DNA of 64,000 nucleotides, taken from assembly GCF_002954615.1 (NCBI RefSeq), contig NZ_MSCJ01000003.1, forward strand, positions 1,116,001 through 1,180,000. Direction: 5' to 3'. Of the stretch, positions 9,003-18,852 are shown in pieces. This DNA is from Photobacterium angustum (GTDB lineage: Bacteria; Pseudomonadota; Gammaproteobacteria; Enterobacterales; Vibrionaceae). The position numbers were made by a program, and so were the translations under genes. The notes under the pieces were generated by a model that was given only the letters and a program-made list of their open reading frames with translations, was not told where the DNA came from and did no database searches. Numbering within the stretch: the first letter of the stretch is position 1; each line of letters begins with the position of its first letter.

Positions 9003-9482
9003 CTAATCTTGTCTTATAAACATTTGAACTTGTTTGTTTTTACCTATTTCAAGTATAAAAATATTTCTATCTTCATAAATGATTTTAAATGTGGGTTTAA
9101 AGTTTTGTTTTGACGCAAAGAGTAGTCTTGTATATAGCTCTGCTTCTTTTAAATTGATAAGTTTAGCCTGTTGTAATACTTGTAAGTCAGAGTGAACAGT
9201 GTACTGCCCGTCCACATAACTTAAAATTTCGCCTTTATCACGAAAAATGGCCATGTCATCTATACCACTTCCCTCTAAATAAATATCTGACGTGTAATCA
9301 CCATGATCAAATTTCAATTTTATTAACGAGTTCCATATACCTTTTGATTGAGAGTGAACATGAAGTTTAGATATGAATACACCGTCTTTGCCATAATGGT
9401 CAAAGGTCACATAATTTGAATACAAAAACACACAAACAGAAAAAATAAATAAAACTATTGTTTTCAAACTATATTTCCTCAA
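9003..9482 (-). CDS. One-helix periplasmic partner of a ToxR-like regulator
   Basis: 159 residues: one membrane helix near residues 7-23, then about 135 residues that should lie in the periplasm. The sequence is not recognised. The start overlaps the end of the upstream regulator gene by 14 bases, so the two are translationally coupled. A membrane winged-helix regulator followed by a small one-helix protein is the arrangement of ToxR/ToxS and TcpP/TcpH, where the partner stabilises or tunes the sensor. That role is inferred from order and topology only. Confidence 0.7.
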   Translation of the reverse strand: MRKYSLKTIVLFIFSVCVFLYSNYVTFDHYGKDGVFISKLHVHSQSKGIWNSLIKLKFDHGDYTSDIYLEGSGIDDMAIFRDKGEILSYVDGQYTVHSDLQVLQQAKLINLKEAELYTRLLFASKQNFKPTFKIIYEDRNIFILEIGKNKQVQMFIRQD

Positions 9483-10257
9483 TTTCTATTTTCTTGAGCT
9501 CTTGCGTAAGGTGTTTTTCATCGAGAATTAAACTTCCCCCCAACTTAGTATCATTATTAAAATATGAAAAGTTGTAATGATCACCAACTTTATCAATCAT
9601 AAAAATACAATTGCACTTTTTTTCCGCAAGTATAGTTTTTATCTTTTCGGGAATAATGAAACTTTTAGGTTTTATTATTCTATGAGTAAAACCATTGTTC
9701 GTAATATCAATCGCACTATAGTCATTATTTAAGAATTTACGATAGTCATTTGGTAATTTACGAAATAGATTAAACGCGGAATATGCGAGTAGAGCTATAG
9801 ATAAAACTAAAAGCCCTTGCTTTATAATGAAAAATGATTTTTTAAAAGGTAATTTTTGAGCTTGATAGCCAACATTATTTTCGCTAGGTAAAACGGTTGA
9901 AGTCTCGACTTCATGTTCTAGTTTATCTTCTGCAAAACTTGTTTGTTCAAGGTCAAGCCGATAGCCAACACGAGGAACAGTTGCAATGATTTCATCATTC
10001 GGGAAATAAGTAGAAAGAGATTGGCGAATTTTCGCGATAGATTTTGTTAAAGAAGAATCTGTAACAACGGTATGCTCCCAAGCAAAGGTTTTTAACTCTT
10101 CTTTTGAGACAATCTCGTTTTGTCGTTCAAGCAACAGTGTCAATAAGCGTGACTCTGTATAAGTCAAAAGATGTTGTTGGCAACTATCTGATAATAAACC
10201 TTTTTTAGAATCAAATTTAACATGATTTATTTGATAATTCGTTGACATGAAAACCAT
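9469..10257 (-). CDS. ToxR-like membrane-bound winged-helix regulator
   Basis: 262 residues. Residues 8-105 form an OmpR-type winged-helix DNA-binding domain (ESRLLTLLLERQNEIVSKEE, SSLTKSIAKIRQSL, TVPRVGYRL). An acidic linker, a membrane helix (about 143-164) and a short periplasmic domain of about 100 residues follow. There is no receiver domain, so it senses at the membrane or periplasm like ToxR, TcpP or CadC. It overlaps the downstream partner gene by 14 bases. MSTNYQ (codon 4) is an equally good start. Target genes are unknown; the neighbouring lipoproteins and barrel are candidates only by position. Confidence 0.88.
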   Translation of the reverse strand: MVFMSTNYQINHVKFDSKKGLLSDSCQQHLLTYTESRLLTLLLERQNEIVSKEELKTFAWEHTVVTDSSLTKSIAKIRQSLSTYFPNDEIIATVPRVGYRLDLEQTSFAEDKLEHEVETSTVLPSENNVGYQAQKLPFKKSFFIIKQGLLVLSIALLAYSAFNLFRKLPNDYRKFLNNDYSAIDITNNGFTHRIIKPKSFIIPEKIKTILAEKKCNCIFMIDKVGDHYNFSYFNNDTKLGGSLILDEKHLTQELKKIEIEEI

Positions 10258-10387
10258 TATTCAAAATTAACCTAACCACAAATTTACAATTATTACGTAA
10301 GTTATAGAAAGATATCACATTACAATTCTATTAACCTTAACAGCCCAAGTAGTAGCTCAAGAAAGAACCAATTAATTAATAATATAA

Positions 10388-10421
10388 CAAAAAAGCCCAT
10401 AGCTATTCCTAACTATGGGCT
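10388..10421 (-). terminator. Intrinsic terminator of the peptide transporter gene
   Basis: AGCCCATAG (10394-10402) pairs with CTATGGGCT (10413-10421). On the minus strand the stem is followed by a T run, 26 bases past the stop codon. Confidence 0.8.
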
Positions 10422-10447
10422 AAACGAAGAGATGAATCGTTTAAATT

Positions 10448-11842
10448 TTAATTTGCTTCTGCAAGTGTAGCTTCCGCTTCTTTCATTGCAGTCGTTGGTT
10501 GACCTTCTGCACCGTGCATCCAGTCAACTAACTTACCTGAGAACACGATAAGAATAAGACCTGATAGCGTTGCAGCAATTGCGATACCACCAAAGATAGA
10601 TAGCGCACCGGCATCGCCAATATGTGAACCAATAATACCCGCCGCATAGTTCGCTAATGCGTTAAACGAGAACCACACACCCATTAGTAGTGAACATAAT
10701 CGTAATGGTGCAAGTTTCGTTACCATCGATAAGCCAATTGGTGATAGACATAGTTCACCCAGTGTATGGAATAAATACGCACCTACAAGCCATAGCATTG
10801 ATGTTTTTACTGTTAAATCACCACCTTGTTCTAACGCTGCTCCCACCATGAATAGAAAGCCAATTGCTAGGAAGAACAATGCAGCCGCAAATTTAATTGG
10901 TGAGCTTGGCTCCTTCGAACCCATTTTTACCCATAATGAAGCGATAACAGGCGCTAAAGTAATAATGAAGAACGGGTTAAGTGATTGGAACCACTCTGTT
11001 GGTACAGTAAAGCTACCAATAATACGATCTGTATACTGTTGGGTGTAAATGTTCATCAATCCACCAGCTTGTTCAAAGCCAGCCCAAAAGACAATAACGA
11101 ACAGACCCATAACCATGATAACTTTTAAGCGATCACGTTCAACTTTTGTTAATGGCTCTTTTTTACCTGATTTGTTTTTTGCTGCATCACGTTTAGCCGC
11201 AGCTTCAATACCAATATTACCCAAGTAACGACGTGCAAATAACATTTGAAGCGTTAAACCAATACAGATACCGATACCTGCAGTTGCAAAGCCTGCTTTA
11301 TAACCCCAGATTGTTACAGCTGTACCTGCAATAATACCAGCAAGTAGCGAACCTAAATTGATACCCATATAGAAAATGGTAAATGCACCATCACGACGGT
11401 TATCACCTTCCTCATAAAGATCACCAACCATAGTGGAGATATTGGCTTTAAATAAACCATTACCGATGATCATCAAGGTCAAGCCAGCATAAAAAACATG
11501 CAATGCAGAATCCCCAACAACCGAGTTAGGAAGTGCAAGTACAAATTGTGCTGCAGCCATTGCCACACCACCTATCATGACGCAACGGCGTTGTCCTAAA
11601 AAGTTATCGGCAATCCAACCACCGATTAAAGGAGTAAGGTAGACAAGTCCGGTATAAGTCGCGTAAAGACTTAGCGCATCTTTTGCTGTCCAGCCAAAAC
11701 CACCGTCCATTGTTTTTGAAGTTAAATAAAGGACAAGAATGGCGCGCATGCCATAAAAGCAAAATCGCTCCCATAGTTCAGTACCAAACAATAAGAACAA
11801 CCCCTTAGGGTGTCCTAGTAATGTGCTAGAGTCTCTTCTCAT
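10448..11842 (-). CDS. POT/PTR family proton-dependent oligopeptide transporter
   Basis: Inner-membrane major facilitator that imports di- and tripeptides with protons. 464 residues with twelve or more hydrophobic segments. The family motif ELWERFCFYGMRAILVLYL is at residues 22-40 and the PTR2 signature FTIFYMGINLGSLLAG near 153-168. It is DtpA/DtpB-like, but the subtype cannot be fixed. Single gene with its own terminator; the 408-base region before it should hold the promoter. Confidence 0.93.
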   Translation of the reverse strand: MRRDSSTLLGHPKGLFLLFGTELWERFCFYGMRAILVLYLTSKTMDGGFGWTAKDALSLYATYTGLVYLTPLIGGWIADNFLGQRRCVMIGGVAMAAAQFVLALPNSVVGDSALHVFYAGLTLMIIGNGLFKANISTMVGDLYEEGDNRRDGAFTIFYMGINLGSLLAGIIAGTAVTIWGYKAGFATAGIGICIGLTLQMLFARRYLGNIGIEAAAKRDAAKNKSGKKEPLTKVERDRLKVIMVMGLFVIVFWAGFEQAGGLMNIYTQQYTDRIIGSFTVPTEWFQSLNPFFIITLAPVIASLWVKMGSKEPSSPIKFAAALFFLAIGFLFMVGAALEQGGDLTVKTSMLWLVGAYLFHTLGELCLSPIGLSMVTKLAPLRLCSLLMGVWFSFNALANYAAGIIGSHIGDAGALSIFGGIAIAATLSGLILIVFSGKLVDWMHGAEGQPTTAMKEAEATLAEAN

Positions 11843-12250
11843 AATTATTCCTTTTAATCAGATTTCTATTCAAAATATGAATGCAGGAAATGTTATAAGG
11901 GATAATTATGCGCAACTCAAATTAAGCATAAAATCTCGTTGAGGATTTTTTATGACAAGCAATTGATATTAAAACAAAACAATAAAACAACAAAATATAG
12001 TGAAAAATAATATTGCAAATACGAGGCAGTTGTAAAAACTAGCTATCACCAATTAACCAGTGTTTTACACTAAATCTTGACACACCTGACAAGTTTAATA
12101 TTGTTTGTTTTATTTATTTGAACTTAAACACAAGATAAATGTTTGTTTGTCGTGATTTTACAAAACAAAACATAAAAACAAACAACTAATTAACATTGAT
12201 ACAAAGGTATAGTCTAGACACTTAAACATAGAATTTTATCCCAGAGCACC
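11843..12250. other. Intergenic region, transporter promoter and etfA 3' end
   Basis: No coding frame supported. It holds the leftward promoter of the peptide transporter. A nine-base inverted repeat (12140-12148 with 12176-12184, TGTTTGTTT/AAACAAACA, loop 27) lies about 70 bases past etfA and could be a weak terminator or operator. Confidence 0.4.
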
Positions 12251-13207
12251 TTATTCACATTGTTGAATAAAATGAGGTATTAGTTCAAATAAGTCCCCCA
12301 CTAAACCATAGTCGGCATAAGAAAAGATACTCGCATCAGGATCGCTATTAATAGCAACAATCACTTTTGCATCTTTTATCCCGGCAATATGTTGAATTGC
12401 CCCCGAAATCCCAATGGCAATATAAAGGTCTGGAGCTATAATTTTCCCAGTTTGCCCTACTTGGTAATCGTTAGGTACGAATCCAGCATCCACGGCTGCT
12501 CGAGAAGCGCCAACCGCGCCATGTAAGGTGTCTGCTAATTGCTCAATCAATAAAAACCCATCTTTGCTTGCAACACCTCGCCCACCTGCGACCACAACAC
12601 GTGCAGTAGTAAGATCTGGTCGCTCATGGTTACTTGTTTGCATACTGACAAATCGGGTATGGGTTAATGGGTGACCTATCTTTAACATTTCTTGCTCGGT
12701 GTGTTGCTCCGATAACCCACAAGGCTCGAAACTGGCACCACGAATCGTCGCTACCATTAGAACTTCACAAGACTTAACCTCAACCGTTGCGTTACCGGCA
12801 TAAATCGGACGAACTACAGAATCTAAGCCAGTAAATTCCATCACATCGGATAATTGCTCTATATACAACATCGCAGATACTCGCGGTAATAGATCTTTAC
12901 CTGATGTGCTACTGCTCATAAAAATATGACTATAGTTCGATGCAAGATCCTTAATAACCTTAGAGACGTTTTCTGCTAAACCATGCTGATAACAAACATC
13001 ATCCACCAATAACACCTTATCAATATCGGTTAACTCTGCTGCCTGCTGTGCAACACACCCACATTGAAAACCAACCACAAGAATATGAATACTTAAATCG
13101 CTGTTAAAACGCCGTAATGAAGCAGCCGCAGTGACAACTTTACGTGTAGCTAACGAGATATTCTGATGATCATGCTCTGCGATAATCAAAACGTTTGCTG
13201 TCTTCAT
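12251..13207 (-). CDS. etfA: Electron transfer flavoprotein alpha subunit
   Basis: FAD-binding subunit of the ETF heterodimer, which takes electrons from acyl-CoA dehydrogenases and related enzymes. 318 residues. The N-terminal half is variable; the C-terminal FAD domain carries VVVAGGRGVASKDGF (near 206-220) and the signature QTGKIIAPDLYIAIGISGAI followed by NSDPDASIF. It shares one base with the stop codon of etfB (TAATG), so the two are translationally coupled. ETF-QO, the acceptor, is divergently transcribed beyond etfB. Confidence 0.96.
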   Translation of the reverse strand: MKTANVLIIAEHDHQNISLATRKVVTAAASLRRFNSDLSIHILVVGFQCGCVAQQAAELTDIDKVLLVDDVCYQHGLAENVSKVIKDLASNYSHIFMSSSTSGKDLLPRVSAMLYIEQLSDVMEFTGLDSVVRPIYAGNATVEVKSCEVLMVATIRGASFEPCGLSEQHTEQEMLKIGHPLTHTRFVSMQTSNHERPDLTTARVVVAGGRGVASKDGFLLIEQLADTLHGAVGASRAAVDAGFVPNDYQVGQTGKIIAPDLYIAIGISGAIQHIAGIKDAKVIVAINSDPDASIFSYADYGLVGDLFELIPHFIQQCE

Positions 13208-14040
13208 TAGATCACCTTTACTTCATGACTTAACTTATCAATAAGTGCATCGACATTGTCGACCATAACCCCTGCTGTCCGTGGTTTTGGCGCGTTATAG
13301 CGAAGTATTGTTTGGGATGTTGTCTTTATCAGATTTTCAAGCGATGGGTACTGCAAGCTATTTTTGTTAATAAAGTCTTGCAACGAAATGGTCGTTAATG
13401 GTTTAGCTTTCGCTTTCATAATATTTGGAAGTGATGCAAATCTGGGTGTATTAAGTCGTAAATCACAGCTAATCACACAAGGAACTTTAACCGCCAAAGT
13501 TTCAAGACCACCATCGACTTCACGGGTCACAATAAGCTCATCTAATATCGAAGGGTTGTCATAGTTAATTTCTGAAGCATAAGTCGCTTGTGGGCAGTCT
13601 AATATTCCTGCCAGCATTTGAGGTGTTTGATTGTTATCGCCATCAATAGACTGTTTCCCCATTAACACCACATCAGTCTTGTTCTCTATCGCTAATACAG
13701 ATAACAGCATGGCTATTTTAAGCGGGGTGATAATTGTTACATTGTCACTTTCAGTTTGCTTTGTATTGATATGAATAGCGCTATCAGCCCCTAGTGCTAA
13801 TGCCGTCCTTAATGATTCATTGCAACTATCATCCCCAATACAAACAACAACGACCTCAGACGCTATTCCTTGTTCTTTAAATTGTACGGCTTGTTCAAGT
13901 GCTATTGCACAAAAAGGATTAATGGTTTTCTTCACATTATGATCGTCAATACCACTATTATCATCCTTAACACGGATCGCTACATAAGGATCAACCACAC
14001 GCTTAATCGCCACTAATATACGGATTGTAGATTCTGCCAT
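13207..14040 (-). CDS. etfB: Electron transfer flavoprotein beta subunit
   Basis: AMP-binding subunit of ETF. 277 residues with the family features AIKRVVDPYVAIRVKDD (near 11-27), ALALGADSAIHI and GKQSIDGDNNQTPQMLAGIL. First gene of the etfBA operon; the promoter lies in the 131-base divergent region shared with ETF-QO, which contains a dyad at 14111-14135. Confidence 0.96.
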   Translation of the reverse strand: MAESTIRILVAIKRVVDPYVAIRVKDDNSGIDDHNVKKTINPFCAIALEQAVQFKEQGIASEVVVVCIGDDSCNESLRTALALGADSAIHINTKQTESDNVTIITPLKIAMLLSVLAIENKTDVVLMGKQSIDGDNNQTPQMLAGILDCPQATYASEINYDNPSILDELIVTREVDGGLETLAVKVPCVISCDLRLNTPRFASLPNIMKAKAKPLTTISLQDFINKNSLQYPSLENLIKTTSQTILRYNAPKPRTAGVMVDNVDALIDKLSHEVKVI

Positions 14041-14110
14041 ATCGCATACCTCTAATAAGAAGTCGTTGATTTAACGGCTAATACTGGAATGTATTTGTTT
14101 CTTTGAGCCT

Positions 14111-14135
14111 AGTTGAATTTACGTTTACGTCAACT
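14111..14135. promoter_or_regulatory. Dyad between etfBA and ETF-QO, LiuR-like
   Basis: AGTTGA (14111-14116) and TCAACT (14130-14135) flank TTTACGTTTACG. The core TTTACGTTTACGTCAA resembles, from memory, the LiuR (MerR family) boxes proposed for branched-chain amino acid and fatty acid genes in gamma-proteobacteria. It lies midway between the two divergent starts. Confidence 0.45.
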
Positions 14136-14171
14136 GAACTATAGTTAAATAAAGCAATAAAGGAGTCATCT

Positions 14172-15881
14172 ATGGCAGAGGAAGAAAGTGCTCAAGACAG
14201 TATCTCTTTTGATGTTTTAATAGTCGGCGCAGGACCTGCCGGGCTTGCTAGTGCTATCCAGCTTGCTCAATTAGCTAAAGAGCATCAACGCCCATTCTCT
14301 ATTGCTGTAATAGAAAAAAGTGCCGAAATCGGCGGACATATTTTATCTGGCGCCTTGTTTGATCCCCACGCACTCAACGAATTATTACCAAACTGGCAAG
14401 ATACTGATTGCCCAGTCCGCACCAAAGTAAAATATGATGATTTTTATTGGTTAACAAACTCACAATCAATATTTTCAATCCCACCTTTATTACGTCCAAA
14501 AGTGTTTGAAAATCACGACCATTACATTATTAGTTTAAGTGAGTTATGCCGTTGGCTAGCAAAACAAGCCGAACTATTGGGTGTCGAAATCTACCCAGGC
14601 TTTTGCGCTGACAAAATACAGTTTGAACACCAAAGGAGTGACAGCGTAACAAGCGATAATGCCGATTTACCCATTTATATGAGCACCGTAAAGGGGATTA
14701 CAACCAAAGCAATGGGATTAGACAAACAAGGTAACAAAAAAGAAAACTATCAACCCAGTATGCTGATTAACGCGCGTTACACTATTTTTGCCGAAGGTAG
14801 TCGAGGGCATTTAGGAAAAGCACTAATAAAACAACTTAAGCTCGATAAGCACAAACAACCGCAACATTTCGCATTAGGGATAAAAGAAATTTGGCAGGTT
14901 CCCAAGCAACAGCATCAACAAGGAAGAGTTGTGCATAGTTTGGGGTGGCCACTAAGCGAATCAAGTTCAACAGGTGGCGCTTTTATGTACCATCTTGATG
15001 ATAGCCATATCGCAGTGGGGCTTATTACCGACTTAAACTACCGTAACCCCTACCTTAGCCCGTTTGATGAATTTCAACGGCTAAAGCATCACCCTCTATT
15101 TGCGCAAGTTCTTCAAAACGGAAAACGAATTGAATACGGTGCAAGAGCTATTACCAAAGGTGGTTTAGCCTCTCTCCCCAAACAGTCATTCCAAGGCGGC
15201 GTATTAATAGGCTGTGATGCTGGTACCCTGAATATGAACAAATTGAAAGGCTGCCATACTGCAATGAAATCTGGCATGTTAGCGGCAAGCGCGGTATACA
15301 GTGAATTAATTAGAGATCATACCCATACCGAGCCTTGCTATAACGCTCTTTTTGAAAGCAGTTGGCTGTATGACGAACTCCATCAAGCGAGAAATACGAC
15401 CGCAAATATCCATAAATTCGGCCAACTGACTGGCGCTATCGCAACCTATTTAGAACAAAGCCTATTTAGTGGTCGTGCAAAATGGCAACTGAATAACAAC
15501 GTGCCTGATCATGCTTGCCTACTGCCTATATCAAAAGCAAACAAGATAAATTACCCGAAACCAGACAACCAATTAAGCTTTGATAAAACATCTTCACTCT
15601 ATCTTGCTTCTATTAGCCACCCAGACGATCAACCTTGCCATCTTCACTTACAAGATCTTCAAATCCCAATAAGCCAACACCTAAAAGCGTTTGATGAACC
15701 TAGCCAACGTTACTGCCCTGCTGGCGTATATGAAGTAATAACAGAAAATAACCAAGCTAAATTTCAAATTAATGCAGGGAACTGTTTACAGTGCAAAGCC
15801 TGCGATATAAAAGACCCTTCTCAAAACATTTCTTGGACACCACCAGAAAGCGGATCTGGGCCTAATTATAGAAAAATGTAA
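14172..15881 (+). CDS. Electron transfer flavoprotein-ubiquinone oxidoreductase
   Basis: Membrane-associated FAD and 4Fe-4S enzyme that moves electrons from reduced ETF to ubiquinone. 569 residues. The N-terminal dinucleotide fold DVLIVGAGPAGLASAIQL is at 14-31, with IEKSAEIGGHILSGALFDP after it. The C-terminal cluster cysteines are present: one in RYCPAGVYEV and three in NCLQCKACDIKDPSQNISW. The length matches the family (about 550). AAAGGAG precedes the ATG. Divergent from etfBA, its functional partner. Confidence 0.96.
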   Translation: MAEEESAQDSISFDVLIVGAGPAGLASAIQLAQLAKEHQRPFSIAVIEKSAEIGGHILSGALFDPHALNELLPNWQDTDCPVRTKVKYDDFYWLTNSQSIFSIPPLLRPKVFENHDHYIISLSELCRWLAKQAELLGVEIYPGFCADKIQFEHQRSDSVTSDNADLPIYMSTVKGITTKAMGLDKQGNKKENYQPSMLINARYTIFAEGSRGHLGKALIKQLKLDKHKQPQHFALGIKEIWQVPKQQHQQGRVVHSLGWPLSESSSTGGAFMYHLDDSHIAVGLITDLNYRNPYLSPFDEFQRLKHHPLFAQVLQNGKRIEYGARAITKGGLASLPKQSFQGGVLIGCDAGTLNMNKLKGCHTAMKSGMLAASAVYSELIRDHTHTEPCYNALFESSWLYDELHQARNTTANIHKFGQLTGAIATYLEQSLFSGRAKWQLNNNVPDHACLLPISKANKINYPKPDNQLSFDKTSSLYLASISHPDDQPCHLHLQDLQIPISQHLKAFDEPSQRYCPAGVYEVITENNQAKFQINAGNCLQCKACDIKDPSQNISWTPPESGSGPNYRKM

Positions 15882-16263
15882 TAGGCCTAAACTTTTTTTG
15901 AATTAAAATTCGCAAACACCACAAAACGCTTCTAAAATCACCCCTAACCTAAAAACAGCTAATATACTGTTTTTAATAAACAAAATTGTTTTTATAGCAC
16001 ATACACATCAAATACATGCACAAAATGCATCATAAAAATGAAAACCATTCATTTTACTCATAAACCTATAAATCATAATATTTATCTCAAGCCAAGAAGC
16101 AGTGAAGACAGCGTAATTACGACTGTTGAATAACTAAAAATACGCTTCAAAAGCAGTGAATAAAAATCAGCCGATCGTGCTCAACACACATCAGATTTTA
16201 AGTTTATGGTGAGTCAGTCTCATCATAACGCATTCGCATATATCACCTATTGAGGTAAACATT
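15882..16263. other. Long AT-rich leader before pflB
   Basis: No coding frame supported. It holds a weak hairpin just after ETF-QO and about 250 bases of leader before the formate-lyase gene. A long leader is usual for pfl genes under anaerobic control, but I could not find a convincing FNR or ArcA site. Confidence 0.4.
15951..15979 (+). terminator. Weak hairpin after ETF-QO
   Basis: AAAAACAG (15951-15958) pairs with CTGTTTTT (15967-15974). The T tract is part of the stem, so it is a poor terminator. Confidence 0.35.
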
Positions 16264-18561
16264 ATGACAATCCCTACTACAGAAATGTTAGAAGCGTGGA
16301 AAGGTTTTAGCGCGGGCAACTGGCAGCAAGAAGTTAACACTCGTGACTTCATCCAAACTAACTACACGCCTTATGAAGGGGATGAGTCTTTCCTAGCTGA
16401 TGTTACAGAAACAACAACATCACTATGGAATACCGTTCTAGAAGGTATTAAAGAAGAAAGCCGCACTCACGCGCCGGTTGATTTCGATACTGATTTACCA
16501 TCAACAATTACTTCTCACGATGCAGGCTACATCAACAAAGATCTAGAAAAAATCGTAGGTCTACAAACTGATAAACCACTTAAGCGTTCAATCATCGCTA
16601 ACGGTGGTATTCGTATGGTGAAAAACTCATGTGAAGTATACGGTCGCAAGCTTGATGAAAGTGTAGAGAAAATCTTCACTGACTACCGTAAAACACACAA
16701 CAAAGCATGTTTCGACCTATACACTAAAGAAATTCTAGCATGTCGTAAATCTGGAATTATCACAGGTCTTCCAGATGCTTACGGTCGCGGTCGTATCATT
16801 GGTGACTACCGTCGTCTAGCGCTATACGGTATTGATTTTCTAAAAGCTGACAAGCAAGAACAATACAAGTCAACTCAAGCATTCCTAGAGCAAGGCAATG
16901 ATCTAGAAAAAACACTTCGCCTACGTGAAGAGTTAGCAGATCAAGTTCAAGCACTAGAAGACATCCGTCAAATGGGCTTGAAATACGGCATCGATATGTC
17001 TGCTCCTGCTCGCACAGCACAAGAAGCGATTCAGTTCACTTACTTTGGCTACCTAGCAGCGGTTAAATCTCAAAACGGCGCAGCAATGTCACTAGGTCGT
17101 ACATCAACATTCCTTGATGTATTTATCGAGCGTGATATTCAAAACGGCTTGATCAACGAGCAAGAAGCGCAAGAGATGATCGACCACTTCATCATGAAGC
17201 TACGTATGGTTCGTTTCTTACGTACACCTGAGTACGATTCACTGTTCTCTGGCGACCCAATCTGGGCAACAGAAGCAATGGCTGGTATGGGTGTTGACGG
17301 TCGTACTTTAGTAACAAAGAGCACATTCCGTTACCTACACACACTACACACAATGGGTCCTGCGCCAGAGCCAAACATGACTATTCTTTGGTCTGAGCAA
17401 CTCCCTATTGCCTTTAAAAAGTACGCAGCGAAAGTATCGATTGAAACATCATCTGTTCAATACGAAAACGATGATCTAATGCGACCTGATTTCAACAACG
17501 ATGACTACGCAATCGCATGTTGTGTAAGCCCACAGGTTGTTGGTAAACACATGCAGTTCTTTGGTGCACGCGCTAACCTTGCAAAAGGTCTGCTATACAC
17601 CATTAACGGCGGTATTGATGAAAAATCTAAAGCACAAGTTGGCCCACAAGTAGCGAAAATTGAAGATGAAGTATTAGACTTTGATTCACTAATGCCACGC
17701 TTTGATTCAATGCTAGATTGGTTAGCAACACAATACGTGACAGCACTAAACATCATCCACTACTCTCACGACCGTTACAGCTACGAAGCATCACTAATGG
17801 CATTAATGGATCGCGATGTACGCCGTACTATGGCATGTGGTATTGCAGGTCTTTCTGTTGTTGCTGATTCACTATCTGCAATTAAATTTGCGAAAGTAAC
17901 ACCAGTACGTGACGAAGATGGCGTAGCAATCGATTTTAACATCGAAGGTGACTACCCTAAATTCGGTAACAACGATCCACGTGTTGATGATATCGCTTGC
18001 GACCTTGTTGAGCGCTTCATGAAGAAAATTCAGAAGATGCACATGTACCGTGAAGCAATTCCAACACAATCAATCTTAACCATCACATCAAACGTTGTGT
18101 ACGGTAAGAAAACAGGTAATACACCTTGTGGTCGTCGTGCTGGTATGCCTTTCGGCCCTGGTGCAAACCCAATGCACGGTCGTGATGAAAACGGTGCGGT
18201 TGCATCGCTAACATCTGTATCTAAACTACCATTTGCTTACGCGAAAGACGGTATCTCATACACCTTCTCTATCGTGCCAAATGCATTAGGTAAAGATGAA
18301 GAAACACAGAAACAAAACCTTGCAGCACTAATGGATGGTTACTTCCACCACGAAGCAGCAGGCGCAACAGATGGCATCGAAGGTGGTCAACACCTAAACG
18401 TGAACGTATTAAACCGTGACATGTTACTTGATGCTGTTGAGCACCCAGAGAAATACCCACAGCTAACAATTCGTGTTTCTGGTTACGCAGTGCGTTTCAA
18501 CTCATTGACTCGTGAACAGCAACAAGACGTGATTAGCCGTACCTTTACTAATAAGATTTAA
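16264..18561 (+). CDS. pflB: Formate C-acetyltransferase (pyruvate formate-lyase)
   Basis: Glycyl-radical enzyme that converts pyruvate and CoA to acetyl-CoA and formate during anaerobic growth. 765 residues, family length. The active-site pair Cys419-Cys420 is in YAIACCVSP and the radical glycine (Gly740) in [12 protein letters not shown]. Codon use is strongly biased (CGT, GGT, AAC, CTA), which indicates very high expression. TGAGGTAAAC precedes the ATG. Unusually, neither the activating enzyme gene pflA nor the formate channel focA is adjacent, so activation must come from elsewhere. A TdcE-like 2-ketobutyrate role is possible but less likely. Confidence 0.95.
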   Translation: MTIPTTEMLEAWKGFSAGNWQQEVNTRDFIQTNYTPYEGDESFLADVTETTTSLWNTVLEGIKEESRTHAPVDFDTDLPSTITSHDAGYINKDLEKIVGLQTDKPLKRSIIANGGIRMVKNSCEVYGRKLDESVEKIFTDYRKTHNKACFDLYTKEILACRKSGIITGLPDAYGRGRIIGDYRRLALYGIDFLKADKQEQYKSTQAFLEQGNDLEKTLRLREELADQVQALEDIRQMGLKYGIDMSAPARTAQEAIQFTYFGYLAAVKSQNGAAMSLGRTSTFLDVFIERDIQNGLINEQEAQEMIDHFIMKLRMVRFLRTPEYDSLFSGDPIWATEAMAGMGVDGRTLVTKSTFRYLHTLHTMGPAPEPNMTILWSEQLPIAFKKYAAKVSIETSSVQYENDDLMRPDFNNDDYAIACCVSPQVVGKHMQFFGARANLAKGLLYTINGGIDEKSKAQVGPQVAKIEDEVLDFDSLMPRFDSMLDWLATQYVTALNIIHYSHDRYSYEASLMALMDRDVRRTMACGIAGLSVVADSLSAIKFAKVTPVRDEDGVAIDFNIEGDYPKFGNNDPRVDDIACDLVERFMKKIQKMHMYREAIPTQSILTITSNVVYGKKTGNTPCGRRAGMPFGPGANPMHGRDENGAVASLTSVSKLPFAYAKDGISYTFSIVPNALGKDEETQKQNLAALMDGYFHHEAAGATDGIEGGQHLNVNVLNRDMLLDAVEHPEKYPQLTIRVSGYAVRFNSLTREQQQDVISRTFTNKI

Positions 18562-18615
18562 TAAATAGCTACTACATTGGTAATATCCGACTACCTACCT
18601 AGGTATTACCATTTT

Positions 18616-18651
18616 GCCGCCATAGTTTAACCCAGCTATGGCGGCTTTTTT
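18616..18651 (+). terminator. Strong intrinsic terminator of pflB
   Basis: Ten-base perfect GC-rich stem (GCCGCCATAG at 18616-18625 with its complement at 18636-18645) followed by six T residues. Confidence 0.92.
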
Positions 18652-18852
18652 ATTCATTATTTACAGAAGATTTATAATCGCGAAATCTACTCTTTCAGCT
18701 ACTAAATTAACAAAGGTTTTATGCTTACAATGTAAATAAATGCATTACAAATGAGGTTGTGAACTCACTCGATAAACTGTATTTATTGCTCTAATTTAAG
18801 TCTCCAGTTTCGTATAAAGAGCTATCGATGACTAAAAAGATCAAGAAATAAC

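Noticed and set aside
9003..10257. Calling the pair toxR and toxS
   Set aside because: Only the architecture agrees; the periplasmic parts do not resemble ToxR or ToxS, and true toxRS is expected elsewhere.
16796..18469. Several open frames opposite pflB
   Set aside because: They arise from the strong codon bias of pflB; none has a ribosome site or family resemblance.
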